In this document: piece after piece, positions 38,938 through 52,800 of the stretch
Layout of the letters: each line of letters starts with the position of its first letter
Numbering within the stretch: the first letter of the stretch is position 1
Source: Calliopsis andreniformis
Taxonomy: Eukaryota > Arthropoda > Insecta > Hymenoptera > Andrenidae
Reading direction: 5' to 3'
Assembly: GCF_051401765.1 (NCBI RefSeq)
Contig: NW_027480438.1
Span: 5,332,001 to 5,396,000, forward strand
Length of the DNA: 64,000 bases
Position numbers and translations under genes: made by a program
The notes under the pieces: model-generated
Told to the model about the DNA's origin: nothing
What the model saw: only the letters and a program-made list of their open reading frames with translations
Database searches by the model: none

Positions 38938-40276
38938 TCAATCCTCAATACTCAATCCTCAATCCTCAATCCTGAATTTTCAATCCTCAATCCTCAATCT
39001 TCAATCCTCAATCCTCAATCCTCAATCCTCAATCATCAATCCTCAATTTTCAATCCTCAATACTCAATCTTCAATCCTCAATTCTCAATCCTCAATCCTC
39101 AATCCTCAGTCCTCAATCCACAACTCTCAATCCTCAGTCCTGTAACCTCAATCCCGAATCCTCAATCCTGAATCCTCAAACTTCAGTCCTCAGTCCTCAA
39201 CAATCAATTGTGAATCCTCAATCCTCAATAGAATATCCTCAATTCACAGTTTTCAATACTCAATCCCCATTCTTCAATCTTCAAATCTCAATCCACAAAC
39301 ATTAATTCTCATCACTCAACCCTCAACACTCAGTCCTCAATCTTCAATCCTCAATCCTCAATCCGCAATCTTGAATCCTCAATACTCAATCTTCAATCCT
39401 CAATCCTCAATTCTCAATCCTCAACACTCAATCCTCAATCGTCAATCCTCAATCCCCAATCCTCAATCTTCAATACTCTATCCACAATCCTCAATCCTCG
39501 ATCCTCAATCCTCAATCTTCAATACTCAATACTCAACCTTCAATCCTCAATCCTCAATCCTCAGTCCTCAATCCTCAATCCTCAATCCTCAATCCTCAAT
39601 CTTCAATCCTCAATACTCAATCTGCAATCCTCAATCCTCAATCATCAATCCTAATTCGTCACTCCTCAATACCCAATCCTCTATCTTCAATCCTCAAACC
39701 TCAATCCTCAATTCCAATCCTGAATCCTCAATCCTCAATCCTCAATCTTCAATCCTCAATCCTCAATCCTCAATTCTCAATCCTCAATCCTCAATCCTCA
39801 ATCCTCAATACTCAACCCTCAATCCTCAGTCCAGAAACATCAATACCGAATCCTCAATCCTGAATCCTCAATCTTCAGCCCTCAGTCCTCAACAATCAAT
39901 TGTCAATCCTCAATCCTCAATAGAATATCTTCAATTCACAGTTTTCAATACTCAATCCCCATTCTTCAATCTTCAAATCTCAATCCACAAACATCAATTA
40001 TCATCACTCAACCCTCAACACTCAGTCCTCAATCTTCAATCGTCAATCCTAAATCCGCAATCTTCAATCCTCAATACTCAACATTCAATCCTCAACCCTC
40101 AATCCTCAATCCTCAATCCTCAATCCGCAAGACTCAATCCTCAATCGTCAATCCTCAGTCCTGGATCCTCAATCCTCAACCTTCAATCCTCAATACTCAA
40201 TCTTCAATACTCAATCCTCAATCCTCAATCCTCAATCCTCAATCCTCAATTCTCAATCCTCAATCCTCAATTCTCA
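38938..40276 (+). repeat. 1,881-bp unit, second copy (partial) and 476-bp pair
   Basis: The second copy of the preceding unit is followed by a shorter duplication. The cassette TAGAATATCTTCAATTC at 39,921 recurs at 40,397 (offset 476, exactly 68 heptamers) and again at 41,893. All three have the private change ATATCTTC for ATATCCTC and CATCAATTATC for CATCAATTCTC, so they come from one altered founder. Confidence 0.82.
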
Positions 40277-41772
40277 ATCCTCAATCCTCAACCCACAATC
40301 CTCAGTCCTGATACCTCAATACCGAATCCTCAATCCTCAATCCTCAATCCTCAGCCCTCAGTCCTCAACAATCAATTGTCAATCCTCAATCCTCAATAGA
40401 ATATCTTCAATTCACAGTTTTCAATACTCAATCCCCATTCTTCAATCTTCAAATCTCAATCCACAAACATCAATTATCATCACTCAACCCTCAACACTCA
40501 GTCCTCAATCTTCAATCGTCAATCCTAAATCCGCAATCTTCAGTCCTCAATACTCAGCATTCAATCCTCAACCCTCAATCCTCAATCCTCAATGCTCAAT
40601 CCTCAATCGTCAATCCTCAATTCCCAATCCTCAATCTTCAATCTTCAATCCTCAATATTCAATCCTGAATCGTCAATCCTCAATCCTCAATCCTCAATCT
40701 TCAATCCTCAATACTCAATCTTCAATCCTCAATCCTCAGTCCTGAATCCTCAATCCTCAATCCTCAATCCTCAGTCATCAATCTTCAATCCTCAATACTC
40801 AATCTTCAACCCTCAATCTTCAATCCTCAATCCTCTATCCTCATTCTTCAATCCTCAACACCCAATCCACAATCTTCAATCCTCAATCCTCAATCCTCAA
40901 TTCTCAAACCTCAATCCTCAATCCTCAGACCCCAAACATCAATACTCAACCCTCAGCCCTCGTCCGCAATCCACAAACCTCAATCCTCAATCCTCAATCT
41001 TCAATCATCAATATTCAATTTTCAATCCTCAATCCTCAATCCTCTATCCTCAATCCTCAATCCTGAATGTTCAATCCTCAATACCCAATCCTCAATCTTC
41101 AATCCTCAATACTCAATCCTCAATCCTCAATCCTCAATCCTCAGCCCTCAATCCTCAATTCTCAATCCTCAATCCTCAATCCTCAGACCTCAAACGTCAA
41201 TACTCAACCCTCAGCCCTCGTCCGCAATCCACAACCCTCAATCCTCAATCCTCAATCTTCAATCATCAATATTCAATCTTCAATCCTCAATCCTCAATCC
41301 TCTATCCTCAATCCTCAATCCTGAATGTTCAATCCTCAATACCCAATCCTCAACCTTCAATCCTCAATCCTCAATCCTCAATCCTCAAACCTCAATCCTC
41401 AGTCCTGAAACCTCAATACCGAATCCTCAATCCTGAATCCTCAATCTTCAGCCCTCAGTCCTCAACAATCAATTGCCAATCCTCAATCCTCAATAGAATA
41501 TCCTCAATTGACAGTTTTCAATGCTCAATCCCCTTTCTTCAATCTTCAAATCTCAATCCACAAACATCAATTCTCACCACTCAACCCTCAACACTCAGTC
41601 CACAATCTTCAATCCTCAATCCTCAATCCTCAATCTTGAATCCTCAACACTCAATCTTCAATCCTCATTCCTCAATTCTCAATCCTCAATACTCAATCTT
41701 CAACCCTCAATCTTCAATCCTCAATCCTCAATCTTCAATCCTTACTCCTCAATCCGCAATCCTGAATCTTCA
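40277..41772 (+). repeat. 1,496-bp tandem unit, copy 1
   Basis: Adjacent to a nearly identical copy at 41,773-43,268. Anchors: CCCACAATCCTCAGTCCTG at 40,293 and 41,789, and TGAATGTTCAATCC at about 41,065 and 42,561. I noticed three substitutions: near 40,556 (CAGCATTC/CAACATTC), 40,606 (CAATCGTC/CAATTGTC) and 41,666 (TCATTCC/TCAATCC). That suggests about 99.8% identity. Rare marks inside: CAGACCCCAAAC, CAATTGACAG and CCCCTTTCTTC. Confidence 0.93.
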
Positions 41773-43268
41773 ATACTCAATCCTCAACCCACAATCCTCA
41801 GTCCTGATACCTCAATACCGAATCCTCAATCCTCAATCCTCAATCCTCAGCCCTCAGTCCTCAACAATCAATTGTCAATCCTCAATCCTCAATAGAATAT
41901 CTTCAATTCACAGTTTTCAATACTCAATCCCCATTCTTCAATCTTCAAATCTCAATCCACAAACATCAATTATCATCACTCAACCCTCAACACTCAGTCC
42001 TCAATCTTCAATCGTCAATCCTAAATCCGCAATCTTCAGTCCTCAATACTCAACATTCAATCCTCAACCCTCAATCCTCAATCCTCAATGCTCAATCCTC
42101 AATTGTCAATCCTCAATTCCCAATCCTCAATCTTCAATCTTCAATCCTCAATATTCAATCCTGAATCGTCAATCCTCAATCCTCAATCCTCAATCTTCAA
42201 TCCTCAATACTCAATCTTCAATCCTCAATCCTCAGTCCTGAATCCTCAATCCTCAATCCTCAATCCTCAGTCATCAATCTTCAATCCTCAATACTCAATC
42301 TTCAACCCTCAATCTTCAATCCTCAATCCTCTATCCTCATTCTTCAATCCTCAACACCCAATCCACAATCTTCAATCCTCAATCCTCAATCCTCAATTCT
42401 CAAACCTCAATCCTCAATCCTCAGACCCCAAACATCAATACTCAACCCTCAGCCCTCGTCCGCAATCCACAAACCTCAATCCTCAATCCTCAATCTTCAA
42501 TCATCAATATTCAATTTTCAATCCTCAATCCTCAATCCTCTATCCTCAATCCTCAATCCTGAATGTTCAATCCTCAATACCCAATCCTCAATCTTCAATC
42601 CTCAATACTCAATCCTCAATCCTCAATCCTCAATCCTCAGCCCTCAATCCTCAATTCTCAATCCTCAATCCTCAATCCTCAGACCTCAAACGTCAATACT
42701 CAACCCTCAGCCCTCGTCCGCAATCCACAACCCTCAATCCTCAATCCTCAATCTTCAATCATCAATATTCAATCTTCAATCCTCAATCCTCAATCCTCTA
42801 TCCTCAATCCTCAATCCTGAATGTTCAATCCTCAATACCCAATCCTCAACCTTCAATCCTCAATCCTCAATCCTCAATCCTCAAACCTCAATCCTCAGTC
42901 CTGAAACCTCAATACCGAATCCTCAATCCTGAATCCTCAATCTTCAGCCCTCAGTCCTCAACAATCAATTGCCAATCCTCAATCCTCAATAGAATATCCT
43001 CAATTGACAGTTTTCAATGCTCAATCCCCTTTCTTCAATCTTCAAATCTCAATCCACAAACATCAATTCTCACCACTCAACCCTCAACACTCAGTCCACA
43101 ATCTTCAATCCTCAATCCTCAATCCTCAATCTTGAATCCTCAACACTCAATCTTCAATCCTCAATCCTCAATTCTCAATCCTCAATACTCAATCTTCAAC
43201 CCTCAATCTTCAATCCTCAATCCTCAATCTTCAATCCTTACTCCTCAATCCGCAATCCTGAATCTTCA
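41773..43268 (+). repeat. 1,496-bp tandem unit, copy 2
   Basis: The second copy ends near 43,268-43,275, where CAATACTCAATACTC replaces the CAATACTCAATCCTCAACCC of copy 1. It carries the same CAATTGACAG version of the common cassette (core near 42,998). It runs into the 43.3-kb block without any non-satellite base. Confidence 0.92.
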
Positions 43269-44768
43269 ATACTCAATACTCAATCTTCAATCCTCAATCC
43301 TCAATCCTCAGTCCTCAATCCTCAATCCTCAATCCTCAATCCTCAATCCTCAATCTTCTATCCTCAATACTCAATCTGCAATCCTCAATCCTCAATCCTC
43401 AATCCTCAGTCCTAATTCGTCACTCCTCGAAGCCCAGTCCTCAATCTTCAATCCTCAATCCTCAATCCTCAATTCTCAATCCTCAATCCTCAATCCTCAA
43501 TCCTCAATTTTCAATCCTCAATACTCAATCTTCAATACTCAATCCTCAATCCTCAATCCTCAATCCTCAATCCTCAATCCTCAATCCAAAATCCTCAATC
43601 CTCAATCCTCAACCCTCAACCCTCATTCCTCAGTCCTGAAACATCAATACCGAATCTTCAATACTGAATCCTCAATCTTCAGACCTCAGTCCTCAACAAT
43701 CAATTGTCAATCCTCAATCCTCAATAGAATAGCCTCAATTCACAGTTTTCAATACTCAATCCCCATTCTTCAAACTTCAAATCTCAATCCACAAACATCA
43801 TTTCTCTTCACTCAACCCTCAACACTCAGTCCTCATTCTTCAATCCTCAATCCTAAATCCTCAATCTTCAATCCTCAATACTCAATCTTCAATCCTCAAT
43901 CCTCAATTCTCAATCCTCAATACTCAATCCGCAATCGTCAATCCTCAATTCCCAATCCTCAATCTTCAATCCTCAATCCTCAATCTTCAATCCTTAATCC
44001 TCAATCCTCAATCCCCAATCCTCAGTCCTCAATCCTCAGACCTCAAGCATCAGTACCCAACCCTCTGACCTCGTCCTCAATCCACAACCCTTAATCCTAA
44101 ATCCGCAATCTTCAATCATCAATATTCAACCTTCAATCCTCAATCCTCAATCCTCAATCCTCAATCCTCAATCCTCAATCCTCAATCCTCAAACCTCAAT
44201 ACCGGAGCCTCAATCTTCAATCCTCAATCCTCAATCCTCAATTCTCTATCCTCAATCTTCAGTCCTTAGTCCTCAAACCTCAATCCTCAACCCTCAACCC
44301 TCATCCTCAATCCTAAATCCTCAATCCTCAATCATCAATCCTCAAGTTTCAATCCTCAATACTCAGTCTTCAATCCTCAATCCTGAATCCTCAATCCTCA
44401 ATACCAAATCCTCAATCCTCAATCCTCAATCCTCAATCTTCTATCTTCAATCCTCAATCCTCAATTCCCAATCCTCAATCCTGAATCCTCAGACCTCAAG
44501 CATCAATACCCAACCCTCTGTCCTCGTCCTCAATCCTCAATCTTCTATCCTCAATACTCAATCTTCAATCCTCAATCCTCAATTCTCAATCCTCAATACT
44601 CAATCCTCAATCGTCAATCCTCAATTCCCAATCCTCAATCTTCAATCCTCAATCCACAATATTCAATCCTCAATCCTCAACCCTCAGACCCCAATCCTCA
44701 ATCTTCAATCCACAATACTCAATTTTCAATCCTCAATCCTCAATCCTCTATCCTCAATCCTCAATCCT
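43269..44768 (+). repeat. Block repeated at 45,573-46,885, longer copy
   Basis: From about 43,309 the text matches 45,573 onward at offset 2,264, then 2,124, then 2,117. The steps of 140 and 7 bp are 20 and 1 heptamers. Anchors: CCAAAATCC at 43,586 and 45,850, CATCAGTACCC at 44,048 and 46,172, and CCACAATATTC at 44,654 and 46,771. Rare marks: TAGAATAGCC in the core at 43,729 and 45,989, and CAATACCGGAGCC. Confidence 0.87.
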
Positions 44769-45572
44769 GAATGTTCAATCCTCAATACACAATCCTCAAT
44801 CTTCAATCCTCAATACTCAATCCTCAATCCTCGATCCTGAATTTTCAATCCTCAATCCTCAATCTTCAATCCTCAATTCTCAATCCTCAATCCTCAATCC
44901 TCAGTCCTCAATCCACAACTCTCAATCCTCAGTCCTGAAACCTAAATCCCGAATCCTCAATCCTGAATCCGCAAACTTCAGTCCTCAGTCCTCAACAATC
45001 AATTGTGAATCCTCAATCCTCGATAGAATATCCTCAATTCACAGTTTTCAATACTCAATCCCCATTCTTCAATCTTCAAATCTCAATCCACAAACATTAA
45101 TTCTCATCACTCAACCCTCAACACTCAGTCCTCAATCTTCAATCCTCAATCCTCAATCCGCAATCTTGAATCCTCAATACTCAATCTTCAATCCTCAATC
45201 CTCAATTCTCAATCCTCAACACTCAATCCTCAATCGTCAATCCTCAATCCCCAATCCTCAATCTTCAATCCTCTATCCACAATCCTCAATCCTCGATCCT
45301 AAATCCTCAATCTTCAATACTCAATACTCAACCTTCAATCCTCAATCCTCAATCCTCAGTCCTCAATCCTCAATCCTCAACCCTCAATCCTCAATCTTCA
45401 ATCCTCAATACTCAATCTGCAATCCTCAACCCTCAATCATCAATCCTAATTCGTCACTCCTCAATACCCAATCCTCAATCTTCAATCCTCAATCCTCAAT
45501 CCTCAATTCCAATCCTGAATCCTCAAACCTCAGTCCTCAATCTTCAATCCTCAATCCTCAATCCTCAATTCT
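44769..45572 (+). repeat. Segment of the ATTGTGAATCC family
   Basis: It begins after TCAATCCTGAATGTTC and contains ATTGTGAATCC (about 45,003), the core at 45,025 (TCGATAGAATATCC), CAAACATTAATTCTC, and TTGAATCCTCAATAC at 45,166. The same series occurs at 33.5, 37.3, 39.2, 50.6, 52.7, 54.4, 60.4 and 62.7 kb. The closest partner is about 50,460-51,180. The TCGATAG variant is shared with 54,449. Confidence 0.8.
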
Positions 45573-46885
45573 CAGTCCTCAATCCTCAATCCTCAATCCT
45601 CAATCCTCAATCCTCAATCTTCTATCCTCAATACTCAATCTGCAATCCTCAATCCTCAATCCTCAATCCTCAGTCCTAATTCGTCACTCCTCGAAACCCA
45701 GTCCTCAATCTTCAATCCTCAATCCTCAATCCTCAATTCTCAATCCTCAATCCTCAATCCTCAATCCTCAATTTTCAATCCTCAATACTCAATCTTCAAT
45801 ACTCAATCCTCAATCCTCAATCCTCAATCCTCAATCCTCAATCCTCAATCCAAAATCCTCAATCCTCAATCCTCAACCCTCAACCCTCATTCCTCAGTCC
45901 TGAAACATCAATACCGAATCTTCAATACTGAATCCTCAATCTTCAGACCTCAGTCCTCAACAATCAATTGTCAATGCTCAATCCTCAATAGAATAGCCTC
46001 AATTCACAGTTTTCAATACTCAATCCCCATTCTTCAAACTTCAAATCTCAATCCACAAACATCATTTCTCTTCACTCAACCCTCAACACTCAGTCCTCAT
46101 TCTTCAATCCTCAATCCTAAATCCTCAATCCTCAATCCCCAATCCTCAGTCCTCAATCCTCAGACCTCAAGCATCAGTACCCAACCCTCTGACCTCGTCC
46201 TCAATCCACAACCCTTAATCCTAAATCCGCAATCTTCAATCATCAATATTCAACCTTCAATCCTCAATCCTCAATCCTCAATCCTCAATCCTCAATCCTC
46301 AATCCTCAAACCTCAATACCGGAGCCTCAATCTTCAATCCTCAATCCTCAATCCTCAATTCTCTATCCTCAATCTTCAGTCCTTAGTCCTCAAACCTCAA
46401 TCCTCAACCCTCAACCCTCATCCTCAATCCTCAATCCTCAATCCTCAATCATCAATCCTCAAGTTTCAATCCTCAATACTCAGTCCTCAATCCTCAATCC
46501 TGAATCCTCAATCCTCAATACCAAATCCTCAATCCTCAATCCTCAATCCTCAATCTTCAATCTTCAATCCTCAATCCTCAATTCCCAATCCTCAATCCTG
46601 AATCCTCAGACCTCAAGCATCAATACCCAACCCTCTGTCCTCGTCCTCAATCCTCAATCTTCTATCCTCAATACTCAATCTTCAATCCTCAATCCTCAAT
46701 TCTCAATCCTCAATACTCAATCCTCAATCGTCAATCCTCAATTCCCAATCCTCAATCTTCAATCCTCAATCCACAATATTCAATCCTCAATCCTCAACCC
46801 TCAGACCCCAATCCTCAATCTTCAATCCACAATACTCAATTTTCAATCCTCAATCCTCAATCCTCTATCCTCAATCCTCAATCTT
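45573..46885 (+). repeat. Block repeated from 43,309, shorter copy
   Basis: Shorter partner of 43,309-44,768. It lacks 20 heptamers near 46,120 and one more near 46,700. The right end merges into CAATCTTCAATCCTCTATCC, where the 46.9-kb higher-order block begins. TAATTCGTCAC cassettes at 45,447 and 45,677 are only 230 bp apart here, marking the join of two blocks. Confidence 0.85.
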
Positions 46886-49800
46886 CAATCCTCTATCCTC
46901 AATCCTCAATCCTCAATCCTCAATCCTCAATCCTCAATGTTCAATACTCAATACTCAATCTTCAATCCTCAATCCTCAATCCTCAGTCCTCAATCCTCAA
47001 TCCTCAATCCTCAATCCTCAATCTTCTATCCTCAATACTCAATCTGCAATCCTCAATCCTCAATCCTCAATCCTAATTCGTCACTCCTCAAACCTCAACC
47101 CTCAACACTCAGACATCATCCACAATCCTCAATCCTCAATCCTCAGTCATCAATCCTCAACACTCAATCCTCAATCCTCAATCCTCAATCCTCAATAACC
47201 AATCCTCAATCCTCAATCCTCAATCCTCAATCCTCAATCCTCAATCCTCACTCCTCAATCCTCAGTCCTCAAACATCAATCCTGAATCCTCAATCCTGAA
47301 TCATCAATCTTCAGCCCTCAGTCTTCAACAGTCAGTTGACAATCCTCAATCCACAATAGAATATCACCAATTCACAGTTTTCAATACTCAATACTCAATC
47401 TGCAATCTTCAAGTCTCTATCCACAAACATCAATTCTTGTCAGTCAACCCTCAACACTCAGTGCCCAACCATCAATTTTCAAACCTCAATCCTCAATCCT
47501 CAATCCTCAATCCTCAATACCTTCAATCCTCAATGCTCAATCTTCAACCCTCATCCTCAATCCTCAATCCTCGATCCTCAATCCTAAATCCTCAATCTTC
47601 AATCCTCAATACTCAATCTTCAATCCTCAATCCTCAATTCTCAATCCTCAATACTCAATCCTCAATCGTCAATCCTCAATTCCCAATCCTCAATCTTCAA
47701 TCCTCAATCCTCAATCTTCAATCCTTAATCCTCAATCCTCAATCCCCAATCCTCAATCTTCAATCCTCAATACTCAATCTTCAATCCTCAATCCTCAATC
47801 CTCAATCCTCAATCCTCAATCCTCAATCCTCAATCTTCAATCCTCAATACTCAATCTTCAACCCTCAATCTTCAATCCTCAATCCTGAATCCTCATTCTT
47901 CAATCCTCATCACCAAATCCTCAATCCTCAATCTTCAATCCTCAATACTCAATCTTCAATCCTCAATCCTCAATCCTGAACCGCCAATCCTCAATCCTCA
48001 ATCCTCAATCGTCAATCTCCAATCCTGAATTGTCAATCTTCAATCCTCAATCCTCAATCCTCAATCATCAATCCTCATTCTTCAATCCCCAATACCCAAT
48101 CCTCAATCTTCAATCCTCAATCTTCAATCCTCAATCCTCAATCCTCAATTCGCAATTATCAATCGTCAATCCTCAGACATCAAGCATCAATACCCAACCC
48201 TCAGTCCTCGTCCTCAATCCACAACCCTCAATCCTCAATCCCCAATCTTCAATCATCAATATTAAACCTTCAATCCTCAATCCGCGATCCTCAATCCTCA
48301 ACTCTCAATCCTCAGTCCTGAATCCTCAATCCCGAATACTCAATCCTGAATCCGCAAACTTCAGTCCTCCGTCCTCAACAATCAATAGTCAATCCTCAAT
48401 CCTCAATAGAATATCCTCAATTCACAGTTTTCAATACTCAACCCCATTCTTCAATCTTCAAATCTCAATCCACAAACAACAATTCTCATCACTCAGCCCT
48501 CAACACTCAGTCCTCAATCTTCAACCCTCAATCCTCAATCCTCCATCTTGAATCCTCAATACTCAATCTTCAATCCTCAATCCTCAATCCTCAGTCCTCA
48601 ATCCTCAATCCTCAATCCTCAATCCTAAATCTTCTATCCTCAATACTCAATCTGCAATCCTCAATCCTCAATCCTCAATCCTCAATCCTAATTCGTCACT
48701 CCTCGAAACCCAGTCCTCAATCTTCAATCCTCAATCCTCAATCCTCAATTCTCAATCCTCAATCCTCAATCCTCAATCCTCAATTTTCAATCCTCAATCC
48801 TAAATCCTCAATCTTCAATCCTCAATACTCAATCTTCAATCCTCAATCCTCAATTCTCAGTCCTCAATACTCAATCCTCAATGGTCAATCCTCAATTCCC
48901 AATCCTCAATCTTCAATCCTCAATCCTCAATCCTCAATCTTGAATCCTCAATACTCAATCTTCAATCCTCAATCCTCAATTCTCAGTCCGCAACACTCAA
49001 TCCTCAATCGTCAATCCTCAATCCCCAATCCTCAATCTTCAATCCTCTATCCTCAATCCTCAATCCTCAATCTCCAATCCTCAATCTTCAATACTCAATA
49101 CTCAATCTTCAATCCTCAATCCTCAATCCTCAGTCCTCAATCCTCAATCCTCAATCCTCAATTCTTTAATCCTCAATCCTCAATCCTCAATCCTCAATCC
49201 TCAATCGTCAATCCTCAATTCCCATATCTCAATCCAGAATGTTCAATCCTCAATGCCCAATCCTCAATCTTCAATCCTCAATACTCAATCCTCAATCCTC
49301 AATCCTCAATCCTCAGTCATCAATCCTCAATTCTCAACCCTCAATCCTCAATCCTCAGACCTCAAACATCAATACTCAACACTCAGCCCTCGTCCGCAAT
49401 CCACAACCCTCAATCCTCAATCCTCAATCTTCAATCATCAATATTCAATCTTCAATCCTCAATCCTCAATCCTCTATCCTCAATCCTCAATCCTGAATGT
49501 TCAATCCTCATTACCCAATCCTCAACCTTCAATCCTCATTCCTCAATCCTCAATCCTCAAACCTCAATCCTCAGTCCTGAAACCTCAATACCGAATCCTC
49601 AATCCTGAATCCTCAATCTTCAGCCCTCAGTCCTCAACAATCAATTGTCAATCCTCAATCCTCAATAGAATATCCTCAATTCACAGTTTTCAATACTCAA
49701 TCCCCATTCTTCAATCTTCAAATCTCAATCCACAAACATCAATTCTCATCACTCAACCCTCAACACTCAGTCCTCAATCTTCATTCCTCAATCCTTAATC

Positions 49801-52800
49801 CTCAATTTTCAATCCTCAATACTCAATCTTCAATCCTCAATCCTCAATTCTCAATCCTCAATCCTCAATCCTCAATCCTCAATCCTCAATCTACAATCCT
49901 CAATACTCAATCTTCAACTCTCAACCTTCATTCCTCAATACTCTATCCTCATTCTTCAATCCTCAACACCGAATCCTCAATCTTCAATCCTCAATCATCA
50001 ATCCTCAATTCTCAATCCTCAATCCTCAGACCTCAAACATCAATACTCAACCCTCAGTCCTCGTCCGCAATCCACAACACTCAATCCTCAATCCTCAATC
50101 CTTAATCTTCAATCATGAATATTCAATCTTCAATCCTCAATCCTCAATCCTCTATCCTCAATTCTCAATTATGAATGTTCAATACTCAATACCCTAGCCT
50201 CAATATTCAATCCTCAATCCTCAACCGTCAACCCTCAATTCCCAATCCTCAATCTTCAATCCTCAATCCACAATATTCAATCCTCAATCCTCAACCCTCA
50301 GACCCCAATCCTCAATCTTCAATCCACAATACTCAATTTTCAATCCTCAATCCTCTATCCTCAATCCTCAATCCTGAATGTTCAATCCTCAATACACAAT
50401 CCTCAATCTTCTATCCTCAATACTCAATCCTCAATCCTCAATCCTGAATTTTCAATCCTCAATCCTCAATCTTCAATCCTCAATTCTCAATCCTCAATCC
50501 TCAATCCTCAGTCCTCAATCCACAACTCTCAATCCTCAGTCCTGAAACCTCAATCCCGAATCCTCAATCCTGAATCCGCAAACTTCAGTCCTCAGTCCTC
50601 AACAATCAATTGTGAATCCTCAATCCTCAATAGAATATCCTCAATTCACAGTTTTCAATACTCAATCCCCATTCTTCAATCTTCAAATCTCAATCCACAA
50701 ACATTAATTCTCATCACTCAACCCTCAACACTCAGTCCTCAATCTTCAATCCTCAATCCTCAATCCGCAATCTTGAATCCTCAATACTCAATCTTCAATC
50801 CTCAATCCTCAATTCTCAATCCTCAACACTCAATCCTCAATCGTCAATCCTCAATCCCCAATCCTCAATCTTCAATCCTCTATCCACAATGCTCAATCCT
50901 CGATCCTCAATCCTCAATCTTCAATACTCAATACTCAACCTTCAATCCTCAATCCTCAATCCTCAGTCCTCAATCCCCAATCCTCAATCCTCAATCCTCA
51001 ATCTTCAATCCTCAATACTCAATCTGCAATCCTCAACCCTCAATCATCAATCCTAATTCGTCACTCCTCAATACCCAATCCTCAATCTTCAATCCTCAAT
51101 CCTCAATCCTCAATTCCAATCCTGAATCCTCAAACCTCAATCCTCAATCTTCAATCCTCAATCCTCAATCCTCAATTCTCAGTCCTCAATCCTCAATCCT
51201 CAATCCTCAATACTCAACCCTCAATCCTCAGTCCAGAAACATCAATACCGAATCCTCAATCCTGAATCCTCAATCTTCAGCCCTCAGTCCTCAACAATCA
51301 ATTGTCAATCCTCAATCCTCAATAGAATATCCTCAATTCACAGTTTTCAATACTCAATCCCCATTCTTCAATCTTCAAATCTAAATCCACAGACATCAAT
51401 TCTCATCACTCAACCCTCAACACTCAGTCCTCTATCTTTAATCCTCAATCCTAAATCCTCAATTCTCAGTCCTCAATCCTCAATCCTCAATCTTCAATCC
51501 TCAACCCTCAATCTTCAATCCTCAATCATCAATCCTCAAGTTTCAATCCTCAATACTCAGTCTTCAATCCTCAATCCTCAATCCTCAATCCTCAATCCTC
51601 AATCCTCAATCCTCAATCCTCAACCCTCAATCCTCAGTCCTGAAACCTCAATCCCGAATCCTCAATCCTGAATCCGCAAACTTCAGTCCTCAGTCCTCAA
51701 CACTCAATTTTCAATCCTGAATCCTCAATCTACAATCCTGAATACACAATCTTCAACTCTCAACCTTCATTCCTCAATACTCTATCCTCATTCTTCAATC
51801 CTCAACTCCGAATCCTCAATCTTCAATCCTCAATCATCAATCCTCAATTCTCAATCCTCAATCCTCAATCCTCAGTCCTCAAACATCAATACTCAACCCT
51901 CAGTCCTCGTCCGCAATCCACAACACTCAATCCTCAATCCTCAATCCTTAATCTTCAATCATCAATATTCAATCTTCAATCCTCAATCCTCAATCCTCTA
52001 TCCTCAATCCTCAATCCTGAATGTTCAATACTCAATACCCAATCCTCAATATTCAATCCTCAATCCTCAACCGTCAACCCTCAATTCCCAATCCTCAATC
52101 TTCAATCCTCAATCCTCAATCCTGAATCCTCAATCCTCAATACCAAATCCTCAATCCTCAAACCTCGATCCTCAATCTTCAATCTTCAATCCTCAATCCT
52201 CAATTCCCAATCCTCAATCCTGAATCCTCAGACCTCAAGCATCAATACCCAACCCTCTGTCCTCGTCCTCAATCCTCAATCTTCTATCCTCAATACTCAA
52301 TCATCAATCCTCAATCCTCAATTCTCAATTCTCAATACTCAATCCTCAATCGTCAATCCTCAATTCCCAATCCTCAATCTTCAATCCTCAATCCACAATA
52401 TTCAATCCTCAATCCTCAACCCTCAGACCCCAATCCTCAATCTTCAATCCTCAATACTCAATTTTCAATCCTCAATCCTCAATCCTCTATCCTCAATCCT
52501 CAATCCTGAATGTTCAATCCTCAATACACAATCCTCAATCTTCAATCCTCAATACTCAATCCTCAATCCTCAATCCTGAATTTTCAATCCTCAATCCTCA
52601 ATCTTCAATCCTCAATTCTCAATCCTCAATCCTCAATCCTCAGTCCTCAATCCACAACTCTCAATCCTCAGTCCTGAAACCTCAATCCCGAATCCTCAAT
52701 CCTGAATCCGCAAACTTCAGTCCTCAGTCCTCAACAATCAATTGTGAATCCTCAATCCTCAATAGAATATCCTCAATTCACAGTTTTCAATACTCAATCC

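Noticed and set aside
42088..44094. Longest open frame (about 668 codons, S/N/P/Q/I/L-rich heptapeptide repeat)
   Set aside because: The heptamer has no stop in any top-strand frame, overlapping frames encode the same peptide, copies are interrupted by stops and 1-bp indels at random, and start codons are incidental variants (ATG from AATGCTC or AATGTTC, TTG from CTTGAATCC). There is no non-repeat domain, upstream signal or codon constraint.
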